Source: Siccirubricoccus phaeus
GTDB taxonomy: Bacteria > Pseudomonadota > Alphaproteobacteria > Acetobacterales > Acetobacteraceae
Direction: 5' to 3'
Assembly: GCF_008360935.1 (NCBI RefSeq)
Contig: NZ_SRXO01000016.1
Span: forward strand, 83,550 to 147,549
DNA length: 64,000 nucleotides
Positions 42,675-51,373 of this stretch are shown piece after piece; the stretch's first letter is position 1, and every line of letters starts with the position of its first letter. The notes under the pieces were generated by a model. It saw only the letters and a program-made list of their open reading frames with translations. It was not told the DNA's origin and made no database searches. The translations under genes and the position numbers were made by a program.

Positions 42675-43607
42675 ATGAACCCCGCCCCGTCCATCGTCTT
42701 CTTCACCACCGCCTCCGGCGCCGGCTATGGGCTGCTCTTCTGGCTCGGCCTGCTGCGGCCGCTGGGGCTGGTGCCGGGCGGCCAGGGCTTCGGCCTCACC
42801 GCCCTGGCGCTGGCGCTGGTGCTGATCACCGCCGGCCTGCTCTCCTCCACCGCGCATCTCGGCAATCCGCGGCGCGCCTGGCGGGCGGTCAGCCAATGGC
42901 GCTCCTCCTGGCTCTCGCGGGAGGGGGTGGCGGCGCTCGCCACCTACGTCCCGGCGGTGCTGTTCGGGCTTGGGCTGCTGGCGGAGATGCCCGGCCTGAC
43001 GGCGCCGATGGGGCTGCTGGCCGCGCTGGGCGCCGCCGCCACGATCTACTGCACGGGCATGATCTACGCCTGCCTCAAGCCCGTCAAGGAATGGCGGCAT
43101 CCGCTGGTGGTGCCGGGCTATCTGCTGCTCGGCGCGTTCAGCGGCGCGGCGCTGCTTGCCATGCTCGGCAGCTTCTGGGGGGATGGCGCGGTGCCGGCCG
43201 CCCTTGCCCTGCTCGCCGGCCTGGCCGCGCTGGTGGTGAAGAACATCTACTGGACCGCCATCGACCAGGCCCCGCCCGTGGCGACGGCCGAAAGCGCGAC
43301 GAGCCTCGGCTTCATCGGCAAGGTCCGCCCGCTGGAGCCGCCGCATACCGAAACCAATTACCTGCTGCGGGAAATGGGCTTCCGCATCGCCCGCAAGCAT
43401 GCGGAGAAGCTGCGCCTGCTGGCGCTGACGGCCGGCTTCGGCGCGCCGGCCGCGCTCTGCGCCTTCGCCCTGCTGGTCGGCGGCGGGATGGGGGCCGCGG
43501 CGCTGACCCTCGGCGCCGCGCTGGCCCTGGCCGGCCTGCTGGTGGAGCGCTGGCTGATGTTCGCCGAGGCGACGCACACGGTGACCCTGTACTACCACGG
43601 CCAATAG
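42675..43607 (+). CDS. soeC: SoeC-like DmsC-family membrane anchor
   Basis: 310 aa with about eight membrane helices and the DmsC-type landmarks LSSTAHLGNPRRAWRAVSQWRSSWLSREG (fragment HLGNPRRAW), YCTGMIYACLKPVKEW and LLREMGFRIARKHAEKLR. It would anchor SoeAB and pass electrons to quinone. Separated from soeB by a 147-bp repeat but surely part of the operon. Confidence 0.9.
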   Translation: MNPAPSIVFFTTASGAGYGLLFWLGLLRPLGLVPGGQGFGLTALALALVLITAGLLSSTAHLGNPRRAWRAVSQWRSSWLSREGVAALATYVPAVLFGLGLLAEMPGLTAPMGLLAALGAAATIYCTGMIYACLKPVKEWRHPLVVPGYLLLGAFSGAALLAMLGSFWGDGAVPAALALLAGLAALVVKNIYWTAIDQAPPVATAESATSLGFIGKVRPLEPPHTETNYLLREMGFRIARKHAEKLRLLALTAGFGAPAALCAFALLVGGGMGAAALTLGAALALAGLLVERWLMFAEATHTVTLYYHGQ

Positions 43608-43863
43608 CACGAGGCCCAAACGCACGGCTCCCGGCCGCCCTTCGGCCTTTGGCGAGCAGGGCACGGCGCGCCCCGCGCCAGGCGGGGTAGAGCCAGCCCC
43701 TCCCGGGCGGCTCCCGGTGCCGCGGGGCGGTCGCGCCTGGCGGGCGGGGCGGCCGCGCCGCTCCGGACGGGGCCTCACCGGGCCGCCCCCTCGCTTTGGA
43801 ATGCCAATTGCATGCTCTGCCCCGAACCGCGCAGGCTACCGCCACAGGGCAGGGAGAACGGGC

Positions 43864-45462
43864 ATGGGTCGAAGCCGGGCTTGGGCACTCGGATTGGCGC
43901 TGGACGCGACCCTCGCCGTCGCCAACGGCGTCCCTTCTGGTGCCCGGGCGCAGGAGCTGACCATCGCGGTCGGCGGCGCCTTCACCTCCATGGACCCGCA
44001 TTTCTTCGACCTGTCGCCGAACCATGCCCTCACCTGGCATGTCTTCGACCGGCTGGTGCACCCGGATTCCGACCAGCGCCCCTCTCCCGGCCTCGCCGAA
44101 AGCTGGCGCGCCATCGACGAGCGGAGCTGGGAATTCAGGCTCCGCCGGGGCGTCACCTTCCAGGACGGCACGCCCTTCACCGCGGATGATGTGGTCTTCA
44201 CCTTCGCCCGCGCGCCGAACGTGCCGAACAGCCCGACCAGCATGGGCCAGTACATCCGCCCGGTGCAGCGGCTGGAGGTGGTGGATGCCCACACCATCCG
44301 CCTGCACACCGCGGAGCCCATCCCGCTGATCCCGCAGATGATGATGTCCTTCTCCGTCATCGGCCGGAAACAGGGCGAGGGCATGGGCACCGCCGATTAC
44401 AACAGCGGCAAGGCGGCGGTCGGCACCGGGCCGTATCGGCTGGTCTCCTTCACCCTGGGCGACCGCGCCGTCTTCGAGCGCAACCCCGCCTGGTGGGGCC
44501 CGGCCCAGCCCTGGCAGCGCGTGACCTACCGCCTCATCACCAATGACAGCGCCCGGGTCGCGGCGCTGCAATCCGGCGATGTGGACGCGATCGACGCGGT
44601 GCCGACGCGCGACGTGGCGCGGCTGCAGCGGGACGCCCGGCTGAACGTCACCTCCCGCCCCGGGCTGCGGCTCATCTACCTCTATGTCGATGCCAGCCGG
44701 CCGGTCAGCCCGCATGTGACGGACCGCAACGGCCAGCCCTTGGCGGAGAACCCGCTGCGCGACGTGCGGGTGCGCCGCGCCCTCTCCATGGCGGTGAACC
44801 GGGAGGGAATCCGGCGGCAGATCATGGAGGGCTTCTCCCTGCCCACCGGCCAGGCCCAGCCGGAAGGGGCGATGGGCTACGACCCTTCCATCCCCGTCCC
44901 CGCCTACGACCCCGACGGGGCGAAGAAGCTGCTGGCGGAGGCGGGATACCCGGAGGGGTTCAACATCGTCCTGAACGGGCCGAACGACCGCTATGTGAAT
45001 GACGACGCCATCGCCCAGGCCATCGCGCAGATGTGGGCGCGGATCGGCGTGCGCACCCAGGTGCAGACCAGCCCGGCCAGCGTCTTCTTCACCGCCGGCG
45101 GCGTCAGGGACGAGCATTCCATCTCCCTGACCGGCTGGAGCACCTCAACCGGCGAGCCGGACACCCATCTCTCCCTGATGCTCGCGACCCCCGACCCGCA
45201 GCGCGGCCGCGGCACAAGGCTGCGGCCCTCCCACTACTCCAACCCGGCGCTGGACCGGATGATCGACCGGGCGCTGACCATCATCGACACGGAAGCGCGG
45301 GAGAAGGCCTATCAGGAGGTCATCCGCATCGGCTACCAGCAGGAGCTGGCGGTGATCCCGATCCATCATCAGGTGAATATCTGGGCGATGAAGCGCGGGC
45401 TGACCTATCGGCCGATGCTGTCGGAGCAGACCAGGGCGACGGAATTCGCGCCGGCGCGGTGA
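43864..45462 (+). CDS. ABC transporter substrate-binding protein, family 5 (peptide/nickel type)
   Basis: 532 aa. Signal peptide (ALGLALDATLAVANGVPSGARA, cleavage before QELTIAVGG). Mature chain has the SBP_bac_5 plan: MDPHFFDLSPNHAL, LVHPDSDQRPSPGLAESW, FRLRRGVTFQDGTPFTADDVVF, GTGPYRLVSF, DAIDAVPTRDVARLQ, VRRALSMAVNREGI. Binds an oligopeptide or similar ligand; no permease or ATPase genes follow, so it is an orphan receptor. AGGGAGAA precedes ATG 43864. The 256-bp upstream gap has a CGGCCGCCCTTCGGCC-type hairpin and GGCGGGGC repeats only. Confidence 0.92.
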   Translation: MGRSRAWALGLALDATLAVANGVPSGARAQELTIAVGGAFTSMDPHFFDLSPNHALTWHVFDRLVHPDSDQRPSPGLAESWRAIDERSWEFRLRRGVTFQDGTPFTADDVVFTFARAPNVPNSPTSMGQYIRPVQRLEVVDAHTIRLHTAEPIPLIPQMMMSFSVIGRKQGEGMGTADYNSGKAAVGTGPYRLVSFTLGDRAVFERNPAWWGPAQPWQRVTYRLITNDSARVAALQSGDVDAIDAVPTRDVARLQRDARLNVTSRPGLRLIYLYVDASRPVSPHVTDRNGQPLAENPLRDVRVRRALSMAVNREGIRRQIMEGFSLPTGQAQPEGAMGYDPSIPVPAYDPDGAKKLLAEAGYPEGFNIVLNGPNDRYVNDDAIAQAIAQMWARIGVRTQVQTSPASVFFTAGGVRDEHSISLTGWSTSTGEPDTHLSLMLATPDPQRGRGTRLRPSHYSNPALDRMIDRALTIIDTEAREKAYQEVIRIGYQQELAVIPIHHQVNIWAMKRGLTYRPMLSEQTRATEFAPAR

Positions 45463-45650
45463 GGGTCGGGGGCGCTGCCCCCGAAAACCCCCGGCAGAGG
45501 GCTCCGCCCTCTGCACTCCCGCCGGGGCCAGGACCTGGCCCCGGACCCCGGTCTGAGTTTCAGACCCGTGGGTTGAGCCTGCCGACTGAGGGTGGGGTCC
45601 GGGGCCAAGCCTTGGCCCCGGCGGGGTCCAGGGGCAGCGCCCCTGGCGGG
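45463..45650. repeat. Composite hairpin repeat between two convergent genes
   Basis: In order: GGGGGCGCTGCCCCC, GCAGAGGGCTCCGCCCTCTGC, GGGGCCAGGACCTGGCCCC, CCGGACCCCGGTCTGAGTTT, TGGGGTCCGGGGCCAAGCC, and CCAGGGGCAGCGCCCCTGG. Modules are shared with 5925-6004, 16581-16661, 20300-20360 and 37699-37760 but reshuffled. Confidence 0.65.
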
Positions 45651-45651
45651 C

Positions 45652-46644
45652 CTACGCCTCCGCCTTGATCCCCAGCCGTGCGATCAGCCCGCCCCAGCGC
45701 TCCCGCTCCGCCGCCATGGTGCGGGCGAATTCCGCGGGCGTGCTGCCCATCACCTCGAAGCCCTGGCCCTCCAGCGCCGCCCGCGTCGCCGGCACGGAAA
45801 GCGCCCTCCGCGTCTCCTCGGACAGCCGCGCCACCCGCTCCGCCGGCATGGCGGCCGGGCCGATCAGCCCGTTCCAGGCATAGCTCGCCGCATCCGGCAG
45901 GCCGACCTCCGCCAGGGTCGGCACCTCCGGCGCCTGGGGCAGCCGCGCCTCGGCCGTCACCGCCAGCGCCCGCACCTGGCCGGCCTGCAACTGCGGCAGG
46001 ATGCCGGCGCCGATCAGCACCAGCGCCTGGATGCGCCCGGCGATCAGGTCCACCACCGCCGGCGGGAAGCCGCGATAGGGGACGTGCAGCATCTCCATCC
46101 CCGTCCGCGCCATGATGTCCACCATGGCGAGGTGCGACCCCGACCCCGACCCGACCGAGCCGAAGGCCAGCGCGCCCGGATGCGCCTTGGCATGCGCGAC
46201 GAAGCCGGCGAAGTCCCGCCCCGGCACGTCCGGATGCACCACCAGGATCTGCGCCCCGCGCAGCAGCAGGGAGATCGGCACCAGATCCTTCGCCGGATCG
46301 TAGCCAAGGTTCTGGTAGAGCGCCGGCGCGGTGCTCAGCGGCCCGTTGATGGAGACGCCGATGGTGTGGCCGTCCGTGGCCTTCGCCACCGCCTCGGTGC
46401 CGATATTGCCGCCGGCGCCGGGCCGGTTCTCCACCACGCAGGGCTGGCCCAGCACCTGGCCCAGATGGGTGGCGACGGCCCGCCCCGCGGTGTCCGGGGT
46501 GGAGCCGGCGGGGAAGGGGACGATGAGGCGCAGCGGCCGCTCCGGCCAATGGGACGCGCCTTGCGCCCGGGCACGGGCGGGCAGGGCAAGCAGGGCGGGG
46601 CTGCCAAGGGGAGCAAGGATCAGGGCGCGGCGGCTGGGGCGCAT
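45652..46644 (-). CDS. Bug/TctC-family substrate-binding protein
   Basis: 330 aa with an N-terminal signal (RRALILAPLGSPALLALPARARAQ). Landmarks: LIVPFPAGSTPDTAGRAV, VVENRPGAGGNIGTEAVAK, LHVPYRGFPPAVVDLIAGRI, PTLAEVGLPDA and a C-terminal FARTMAAERERWGGLIARLG. No TctA/TctB genes. 59 bp downstream of the second phnE permease and co-directional, so probably cotranscribed with the phnCDEE importer, although the families are unrelated. Confidence 0.92.
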   Translation of the reverse strand: MRPSRRALILAPLGSPALLALPARARAQGASHWPERPLRLIVPFPAGSTPDTAGRAVATHLGQVLGQPCVVENRPGAGGNIGTEAVAKATDGHTIGVSINGPLSTAPALYQNLGYDPAKDLVPISLLLRGAQILVVHPDVPGRDFAGFVAHAKAHPGALAFGSVGSGSGSHLAMVDIMARTGMEMLHVPYRGFPPAVVDLIAGRIQALVLIGAGILPQLQAGQVRALAVTAEARLPQAPEVPTLAEVGLPDAASYAWNGLIGPAAMPAERVARLSEETRRALSVPATRAALEGQGFEVMGSTPAEFARTMAAERERWGGLIARLGIKAEA

Positions 46645-46703
46645 CGGGTTTCCTCCGGCGGGCGTCGGCCGGCTTGCAGCACAAAGCCCACCAGGCCGCA
46701 ACT

Positions 46704-47576
46704 TCACCCCATCAGCCGCTGCCGCAGCCGCCCCGAGACCAGGTCGATCACCGCCACCATCACCAGGATCAGCAGGATGATGAAGGAGACGGTGGGCCAT
46801 TCCAGCGTGCGGATCATCTCCGCGAGATGCAGCCCGATCCCGCCCGCGCCGACGATGCCGATGATGGTGGAGGAGCGGACATTGGATTCGAAGAAATACA
46901 GCACCTGCCCCGCCAGCACCGGCACCACCTCCGGCAATATGCCGAAGCGGATGCGCGCCACGCCGCTGCCGCCGGCGGCCACCACCCCCTCCTGCGGCCT
47001 GCGGTCGGCGGCCTCGATCGCCTCGGAGAACACTTTTCCCAGTGTCCCGATATCGGAGGTGAAGATCGCCAGCACGCCGGCAAAGGGGCCGAGGCCGACG
47101 ATGCCCACCCAGATCAGCGCCCAGATCAGCGCATCCACCCCGCGGATGCCGTCCAGCACCCGGCGGGAGAGGAAGCGGACGATGCCGTGGATCGTGGCAT
47201 TGCGCGCCGCCAGCAGGCCGACCGGCAGCGCCACCAGCGCCGCGCCGAAGGTGCCGAGGAAGGCGATGGCCAGCGTCTCCGCCAGCGCGTGCAGGATGCT
47301 GCGGACATTCGCCCAGCTCCCCGGGTCCGGCGGCAGCATCAGCCCGAGGAAATGCCACATCTGGCCAAGCCCGGTGGCGAGCCGCGAAGGCTCCACCCCC
47401 AGCCGCCACAGGCCGAGGAACAGCAGCGCCGTGCCCGCCAGCCAGAGCAGGAACACCCCGAGCCGCGTCGAATTCATCACCCGGAAGGCGGCCGGGTAGG
47501 TGCCCTGCAGCGCCGGCAGCCGCGCCAGCGCCGCGGCCCGCACCGGGTGGGGCAGCGGGGCGAGGGTGCCGCTCAT
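46704..47576 (-). CDS. phnE: Phosphonate ABC transporter permease PhnE (second)
   Basis: 290 aa, five or six membrane helices with the BPD_transp_1 cytoplasmic loop (SEAIEAADRRPQEGVVAAGGSG) and the PhnE-type TLAIAFLGTFGAALVALPVGLLAARN. ATG 47576 overlaps the first permease stop (ATGA). Paired PhnE permeases are typical of PhnCDEE importers and form a heterodimeric channel. Confidence 0.92.
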   Translation of the reverse strand: MSGTLAPLPHPVRAAALARLPALQGTYPAAFRVMNSTRLGVFLLWLAGTALLFLGLWRLGVEPSRLATGLGQMWHFLGLMLPPDPGSWANVRSILHALAETLAIAFLGTFGAALVALPVGLLAARNATIHGIVRFLSRRVLDGIRGVDALIWALIWVGIVGLGPFAGVLAIFTSDIGTLGKVFSEAIEAADRRPQEGVVAAGGSGVARIRFGILPEVVPVLAGQVLYFFESNVRSSTIIGIVGAGGIGLHLAEMIRTLEWPTVSFIILLILVMVAVIDLVSGRLRQRLMG

Positions 47577-48475
47577 GCCCGCTCCTCCATCAGCTTCCGG
47601 CGCAGGATGCTGGTGCCGGTATCGATCAGCACGACGGTAAGGATGATGAGCAGCAGCAGCGCGGCGACGTCGTTGTAGTAGAATTTCCGGATCGCCTCGA
47701 TCAGGTCCTGGCCGATGCCGCCGGCGCCGACGAAGCCCAGCACCGCGGCGCCGCGCACATTCACCTCGAAGCGCAGCAGCCCGTAGGCGAGGAAGCCAGG
47801 CAGCACCTGCGGCACCACCGCGAAGCGGGCCATGGCTGGCCAGTCCGCGCCCGCGGCGACGGCGCCTTCCACCGGCTTCAGGTCGATATTCTCGACGATC
47901 TCGGAGAACTGCTTGCCCAGCGCGCCAAAGGTGTGGATCGCGATGGCCAGCACGCCGGGCAGCGGGCCGAGGCCGAAGGCGATGACGAAGATCAGCGCGA
48001 AGACCACGTCCGGCACGGTGCGGCAGAATTCCAGCACCCGCTTCACCACCCAGCGCAGCGCCGCGCTGCGGGTGATGTTGGCGGCCGAGAGCAGGCCGAA
48101 CAGGAAGCCGCCGGTGGCCCCCAGCAGCGTGCCGACATAGGCCATCAGCAGCGTATCGCCCAGCAGCGCCAGCCAGTGCCGGAGGCCCCAGAGCCATTCG
48201 CCCGGGTCCTGCCACACCCATTGCCCGGCGCGGTCGCCGGCTTCCAGCGTCAGCAGCCGGGCGAAATAGCCGAAGAACCGGTCGCCATGGGTCAGCAGGC
48301 GGCCGGCATCCACCTGCGCTACCCAGCCGGCGAGCAAGGCGAGGGCAAGCAGCACCCCCGCCGAGAGCCAGAAGCGCCGCCGTGCCGCCGCCTTCTCCGC
48401 GGCGACGGCGGCGAGCAGCGGCGCGAGGCGCGCCGCCGGCAGCAGCGGCAGGCCGGCGGCGGCGGCGCCCGACAT
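47573..48475 (-). CDS. phnE: Phosphonate ABC transporter permease PhnE (first)
   Basis: 300 aa. Helices in FWLSAGVLLALALLAGWV, DTLLMAYVGTLLGATGGFLFGLL, VVFALIFVIAFGLGPLPGVLAI and a C-terminal ALLLLIILTVVLIDTGTSIL; the permease loop is SEIVENIDLKPVEGAVAAGA. Start ATG 48475 shares one base with the phnD stop (TGATG), so translation is coupled. Confidence 0.92.
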   Translation of the reverse strand: MSGAAAAGLPLLPAARLAPLLAAVAAEKAAARRRFWLSAGVLLALALLAGWVAQVDAGRLLTHGDRFFGYFARLLTLEAGDRAGQWVWQDPGEWLWGLRHWLALLGDTLLMAYVGTLLGATGGFLFGLLSAANITRSAALRWVVKRVLEFCRTVPDVVFALIFVIAFGLGPLPGVLAIAIHTFGALGKQFSEIVENIDLKPVEGAVAAGADWPAMARFAVVPQVLPGFLAYGLLRFEVNVRGAAVLGFVGAGGIGQDLIEAIRKFYYNDVAALLLLIILTVVLIDTGTSILRRKLMEERA

Positions 48476-49392
48476 CAGCCGCGCTGGCGACGGAGGCTGT
48501 CGACGAAGCGGTTCAGCTCGATGATCGGCTGGTAGGCCGCGTTGTCCACCGGCGCCCAGGGGAGCTGCTTGCCCTCATAGATCGCGTCGAAGGCAGCCTT
48601 GTCCTTCTGCGGCAGCTCCAGCACCGCGGTGCGGATGGCGGCGCGCAGCTCGGCCGGCAGGGTGGTGAGGTAGGCGAGGGGCGAGTTCACGATCTGGTCG
48701 GACTTGAAGATGATGCGGAAATCCGCCGCCTTCACCATGCCCTTGCGGTCCATGCGCAGCAGGTTGCTCTCCTGCTCGTCATTCCACCAATTGGCGCAGA
48801 CATCGACGGTGCCCTGCTGCAGCGCGATCACCGCATTCTCGTGGCTGCCGGTATAGACCACGCGGCTGAAGAACTCTTCCGGCTTGATGCCCATCTTGTT
48901 CAGGGCGAAGCGCGGCACGTTGTTGCCGGAGGTGGAGTTGGGGTCGACCAGGCCAAGGTTCTTGCCGCGCAGGCTGGGGATGTCCTGGTAGGGGCTGTCC
49001 GCCTTCACGTAGAAGACGGAGTAGTAGCCCTTGGTGCCGTCCAGATTCACCTCGATGGCGAAGGCCTCCACCTGCGCGCCGGTCATCAGGGCGCGGGCGA
49101 AGGAGGAGGGGCCGTAGGAGGCGATGTGGATGTTGCCGGCGCGCTGGCCCTCGATCACCGCCGCGTAGTCGTTGGCGACGCGCAGCGTGACCTTGGTGCC
49201 GAGGGCCTTGCCGAGGCTCTCGCAGAACGGCGTGTAGCGGTTGATGACGCCGGAGGCGTTCTCCGCCGGGATGATGGCGAAGACCAGCTCCGGATAGGCA
49301 CTGCGCCAGGACTGGGCGAGGGCGGGACGGAGCGCCAGGGGGGCCATGGGCGCGGCAAGCGCGGCACCCATCAGCAGGCGGCGGGTGAACAT
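48475..49392 (-). CDS. phnD: Phosphonate/phosphite-type ABC transporter binding protein PhnD
   Basis: 305 aa with signal peptide (RRLLMGAALAAPMAPLALRPALAQ). PhnD landmarks: FAIIPAENASGVINRYTPFCESLGKALG, HIASYGPSSFARAL, SLRGKNLGLVDPNSTSGNNVPRFAL and VVYTGSHENAVIALQQGTVD, where Ser/Thr/His residues contact the phosphonate group. Ligand could be a phosphonate, phosphite or similar anion; no C-P lyase or ptxD in this window to decide. Confidence 0.93.
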   Translation of the reverse strand: MFTRRLLMGAALAAPMAPLALRPALAQSWRSAYPELVFAIIPAENASGVINRYTPFCESLGKALGTKVTLRVANDYAAVIEGQRAGNIHIASYGPSSFARALMTGAQVEAFAIEVNLDGTKGYYSVFYVKADSPYQDIPSLRGKNLGLVDPNSTSGNNVPRFALNKMGIKPEEFFSRVVYTGSHENAVIALQQGTVDVCANWWNDEQESNLLRMDRKGMVKAADFRIIFKSDQIVNSPLAYLTTLPAELRAAIRTAVLELPQKDKAAFDAIYEGKQLPWAPVDNAAYQPIIELNRFVDSLRRQRG

Positions 49393-49413
49393 GGGCAGCA
49401 GTCTCCTCGGGGG

Positions 49414-50190
49414 TCAGGCTGAGACCAGGGCCGGGTCGGCCCCGATCACCTCGGCCGCTTCCAGCCCGTAGAGGCTGCGCGCGACCGCATCCGTCAGCGC
49501 TTCCGGCGGCCCTTCGAAGACCAGCTTGCCGGCAGCGAGCCCGACCAGCCGCGTGCAGTAGCGGCGGGAGAGGTCGAGCGAATGCAGGTTGACCAGCACG
49601 GTGATGCCGAAGCGCTGGTTGATCTCCTTCAGCGCGTCCATCACCAGGGTGGTGTTGCGCGGGTCAAGGCTCGCGACCGGCTCATCCGCCAGGATGATCG
49701 CCGGCTCTTGCACCAGGGCCCGGGCGATGGCGACGCGCTGCTGCTGCCCGCCGGAGAGCGAGCCGGCGCGCTGCGGCGCCAGCGCGCCGATATCGAATTG
49801 CTCGAGCGCCGAGAGGGCGATGGCGCGGTCCGTCTCGCTCCACAGGCCGAGCACGGCGCGCCAGGCCGGCACGTGGCAGAGCCGGCCGACCAGCACGTTG
49901 GTCAGCACGTTCAGCCGCGGCGAGAGGTTGAATTGCTGGAACACCATGGCGCATTGCCCGCGCCATTGCCTGAGCGCCCGGCCGCGCAGCGCGGTGACGT
50001 CCCGGCCCTGCCAGCGGATGCGGCCTTCGGTGGGGTCGGCCAGGCGGTTGATCATGCGCAGCAGGGTGGATTTCCCGGCACCGGAGCGGCCGATGACGCC
50101 CACCATCTCCCCCGGCGCGATGGCGAGGGAGATGTTGTCCACGGCGGTCTTCGCGCCGAAGCGGCGCGTCAGCCCTTCCAGTTCCAGCAT
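49414..50190 (-). CDS. phnC: Phosphonate ABC transporter ATPase PhnC
   Basis: 258 aa. Walker [10 protein letters not shown] (34-42), Q-loop MVFQQFNL, signature [16 protein letters not shown], Walker [15 protein letters not shown] and H-loop NLHSLDL, with PhnC-type wording ([14 protein letters not shown]). First gene of phnCDEE. ATG 50190 selected as the family start [12 protein letters not shown]; a Shine-Dalgarno-like GAGGGGAGC lies just upstream. Confidence 0.95.
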   Translation of the reverse strand: MLELEGLTRRFGAKTAVDNISLAIAPGEMVGVIGRSGAGKSTLLRMINRLADPTEGRIRWQGRDVTALRGRALRQWRGQCAMVFQQFNLSPRLNVLTNVLVGRLCHVPAWRAVLGLWSETDRAIALSALEQFDIGALAPQRAGSLSGGQQQRVAIARALVQEPAIILADEPVASLDPRNTTLVMDALKEINQRFGITVLVNLHSLDLSRRYCTRLVGLAAGKLVFEGPPEALTDAVARSLYGLEAAEVIGADPALVSA

Positions 50191-50443
50191 GGCAGCTCCC
50201 CTCGGGCGGGGCTCTAGCAACCGGGGGTGACGAAGGGATGACGGACGTGTGACATCCATATTTCAGCGGGGCTTGTCCGGATGAACGGGCGGGCGGGCGA
50301 TGACCCGCCCGGCGAGGCGCGCCGGACCACGACGGAGGCGGGATCGGGCAGCGGTCTGGCGCTGCCGAGGGCGGTCCGAGCTGACTAGGAAGTATCCGGA
50401 ACATTACGATATCACTTGCATCCCCTGCCGAGTGGATGCCCCC
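50191..50443. other. Upstream region of phnC and the orphan pair
   Basis: 253 bp between divergent genes. A less GC-rich segment (about 50385-50430, containing AGGAAGTATCCGGAACATTACGA-like sequence and TCACTTGCAT) marks the probable promoter region, but no confident -35/-10 pair or Pho-box repeat could be assigned. Confidence 0.35.
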
Positions 50444-50764
50444 ATGGGGGCTGCTGGCCAACCTATCGACATTCTCGTCACCATCGACCCCGTCGGAAAT
50501 GAATCTCGCCCTGATCTCTTGCCGCAGGTGCGGTGCGGGGCATGGCGTTGGATCAACGTCCAGGCTACGGGTGGCTCCTGGTCGGAACCTTCCAGCCTGG
50601 TGGCGCGGCTTGGCAACCGCTACGGCGAAGCGCCGCGCAGCTACGCGACTGAGTTCCTGCAAGCGACGGAAGTCCACGCGAACTTCAATCGGATGCTGCG
50701 CAGCCAGATCGCCGGCGGTGGCATCATCGAAGATTTGCTGCTGGGCCGGCGGCCGTCACGGTGA
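50444..50764 (+). CDS. Hypothetical protein preceding a lipoprotein gene
   Basis: 106 aa from ATG 50444 (MGAAGQPIDILVTIDP). No family recognised and no hydrophobic segment. Codons are less extreme in GC than those of neighbours. Support for coding: its TGA overlaps the GTG start of the lipoprotein gene (GTGA), and the frame stays open far upstream (to about 50300), so an earlier start such as GTG 50432 is possible. Could be a recently acquired or fast-evolving gene. Confidence 0.45.
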   Translation: MGAAGQPIDILVTIDPVGNESRPDLLPQVRCGAWRWINVQATGGSWSEPSSLVARLGNRYGEAPRSYATEFLQATEVHANFNRMLRSQIAGGGIIEDLLLGRRPSR

Positions 50765-51318
50765 GACGCGCCAGGCTCGCCGCGATGCTCACCTTGCTCC
50801 TCGGCGGCTGCATGGCGCTGGTGCCGCCGCGCATCGCGGATCTGCAATGGACCTCGGTAGAGGTGCATCGGCCCCTTGTGGAAACTCCCGATCTGGCGGG
50901 CGCTGTGCTTGTCATCCACCTGCGCACGCGCCGGAATCTGGCGGACATCAGGTCGCGCCACGGCATGGGTGGCTATGCCCATCTCTGGGGCTGCGAGTCC
51001 GGTCATCCCGAGCAGAGCTATCTCGGTGCAAGTCTTGTTCTCGACCCCGCCGGAAATGTGCTGGCGCCGCACCACCCCTTGGAATTGTCTGCCGACGAGG
51101 CCGGCTGGCGCCATGTCTGGGTTGAGCTCCGGACCGTCGGGCATCTCCTCCCGGATGTGGCGTCCCGCCCGGGCGCCGGGTATGATCTCCTGCTGCGGAA
51201 CGAGGATATCTGCCTCGACATCGCCGGCGGCAACATGCTGGGCGTGCGATACCGCTCCAACACCATCCGCATCCCCGCCGCCGCCATCCGTGCGGCGTTG
51301 GCGAGCGGCGGGCCGTAG
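50761..51318 (+). CDS. Putative lipoprotein, unknown function
   Basis: 185 aa from GTG 50761. A basic, hydrophobic N-terminus (RRARLAAMLTLLLGGCMA) ends in lipobox LLGGC, predicting lipidation at Cys17 and membrane attachment. The rest is beta-rich (DLAGAVLVIHLRTRRNL, SYLGASLVLDPAGNVLA, ICLDIAGGNMLGVRYRSNTI) and has additional Cys in WGCESGH and DICLD. No family recognised. Coupled to the preceding hypothetical gene. Confidence 0.65.
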   Translation: MRRARLAAMLTLLLGGCMALVPPRIADLQWTSVEVHRPLVETPDLAGAVLVIHLRTRRNLADIRSRHGMGGYAHLWGCESGHPEQSYLGASLVLDPAGNVLAPHHPLELSADEAGWRHVWVELRTVGHLLPDVASRPGAGYDLLLRNEDICLDIAGGNMLGVRYRSNTIRIPAAAIRAALASGGP

Positions 51319-51373
51319 CCGCGCCCGCCCGTGCCTGCCATGATCTTCCCCAACAACCAAACGGGGAAGCGCC

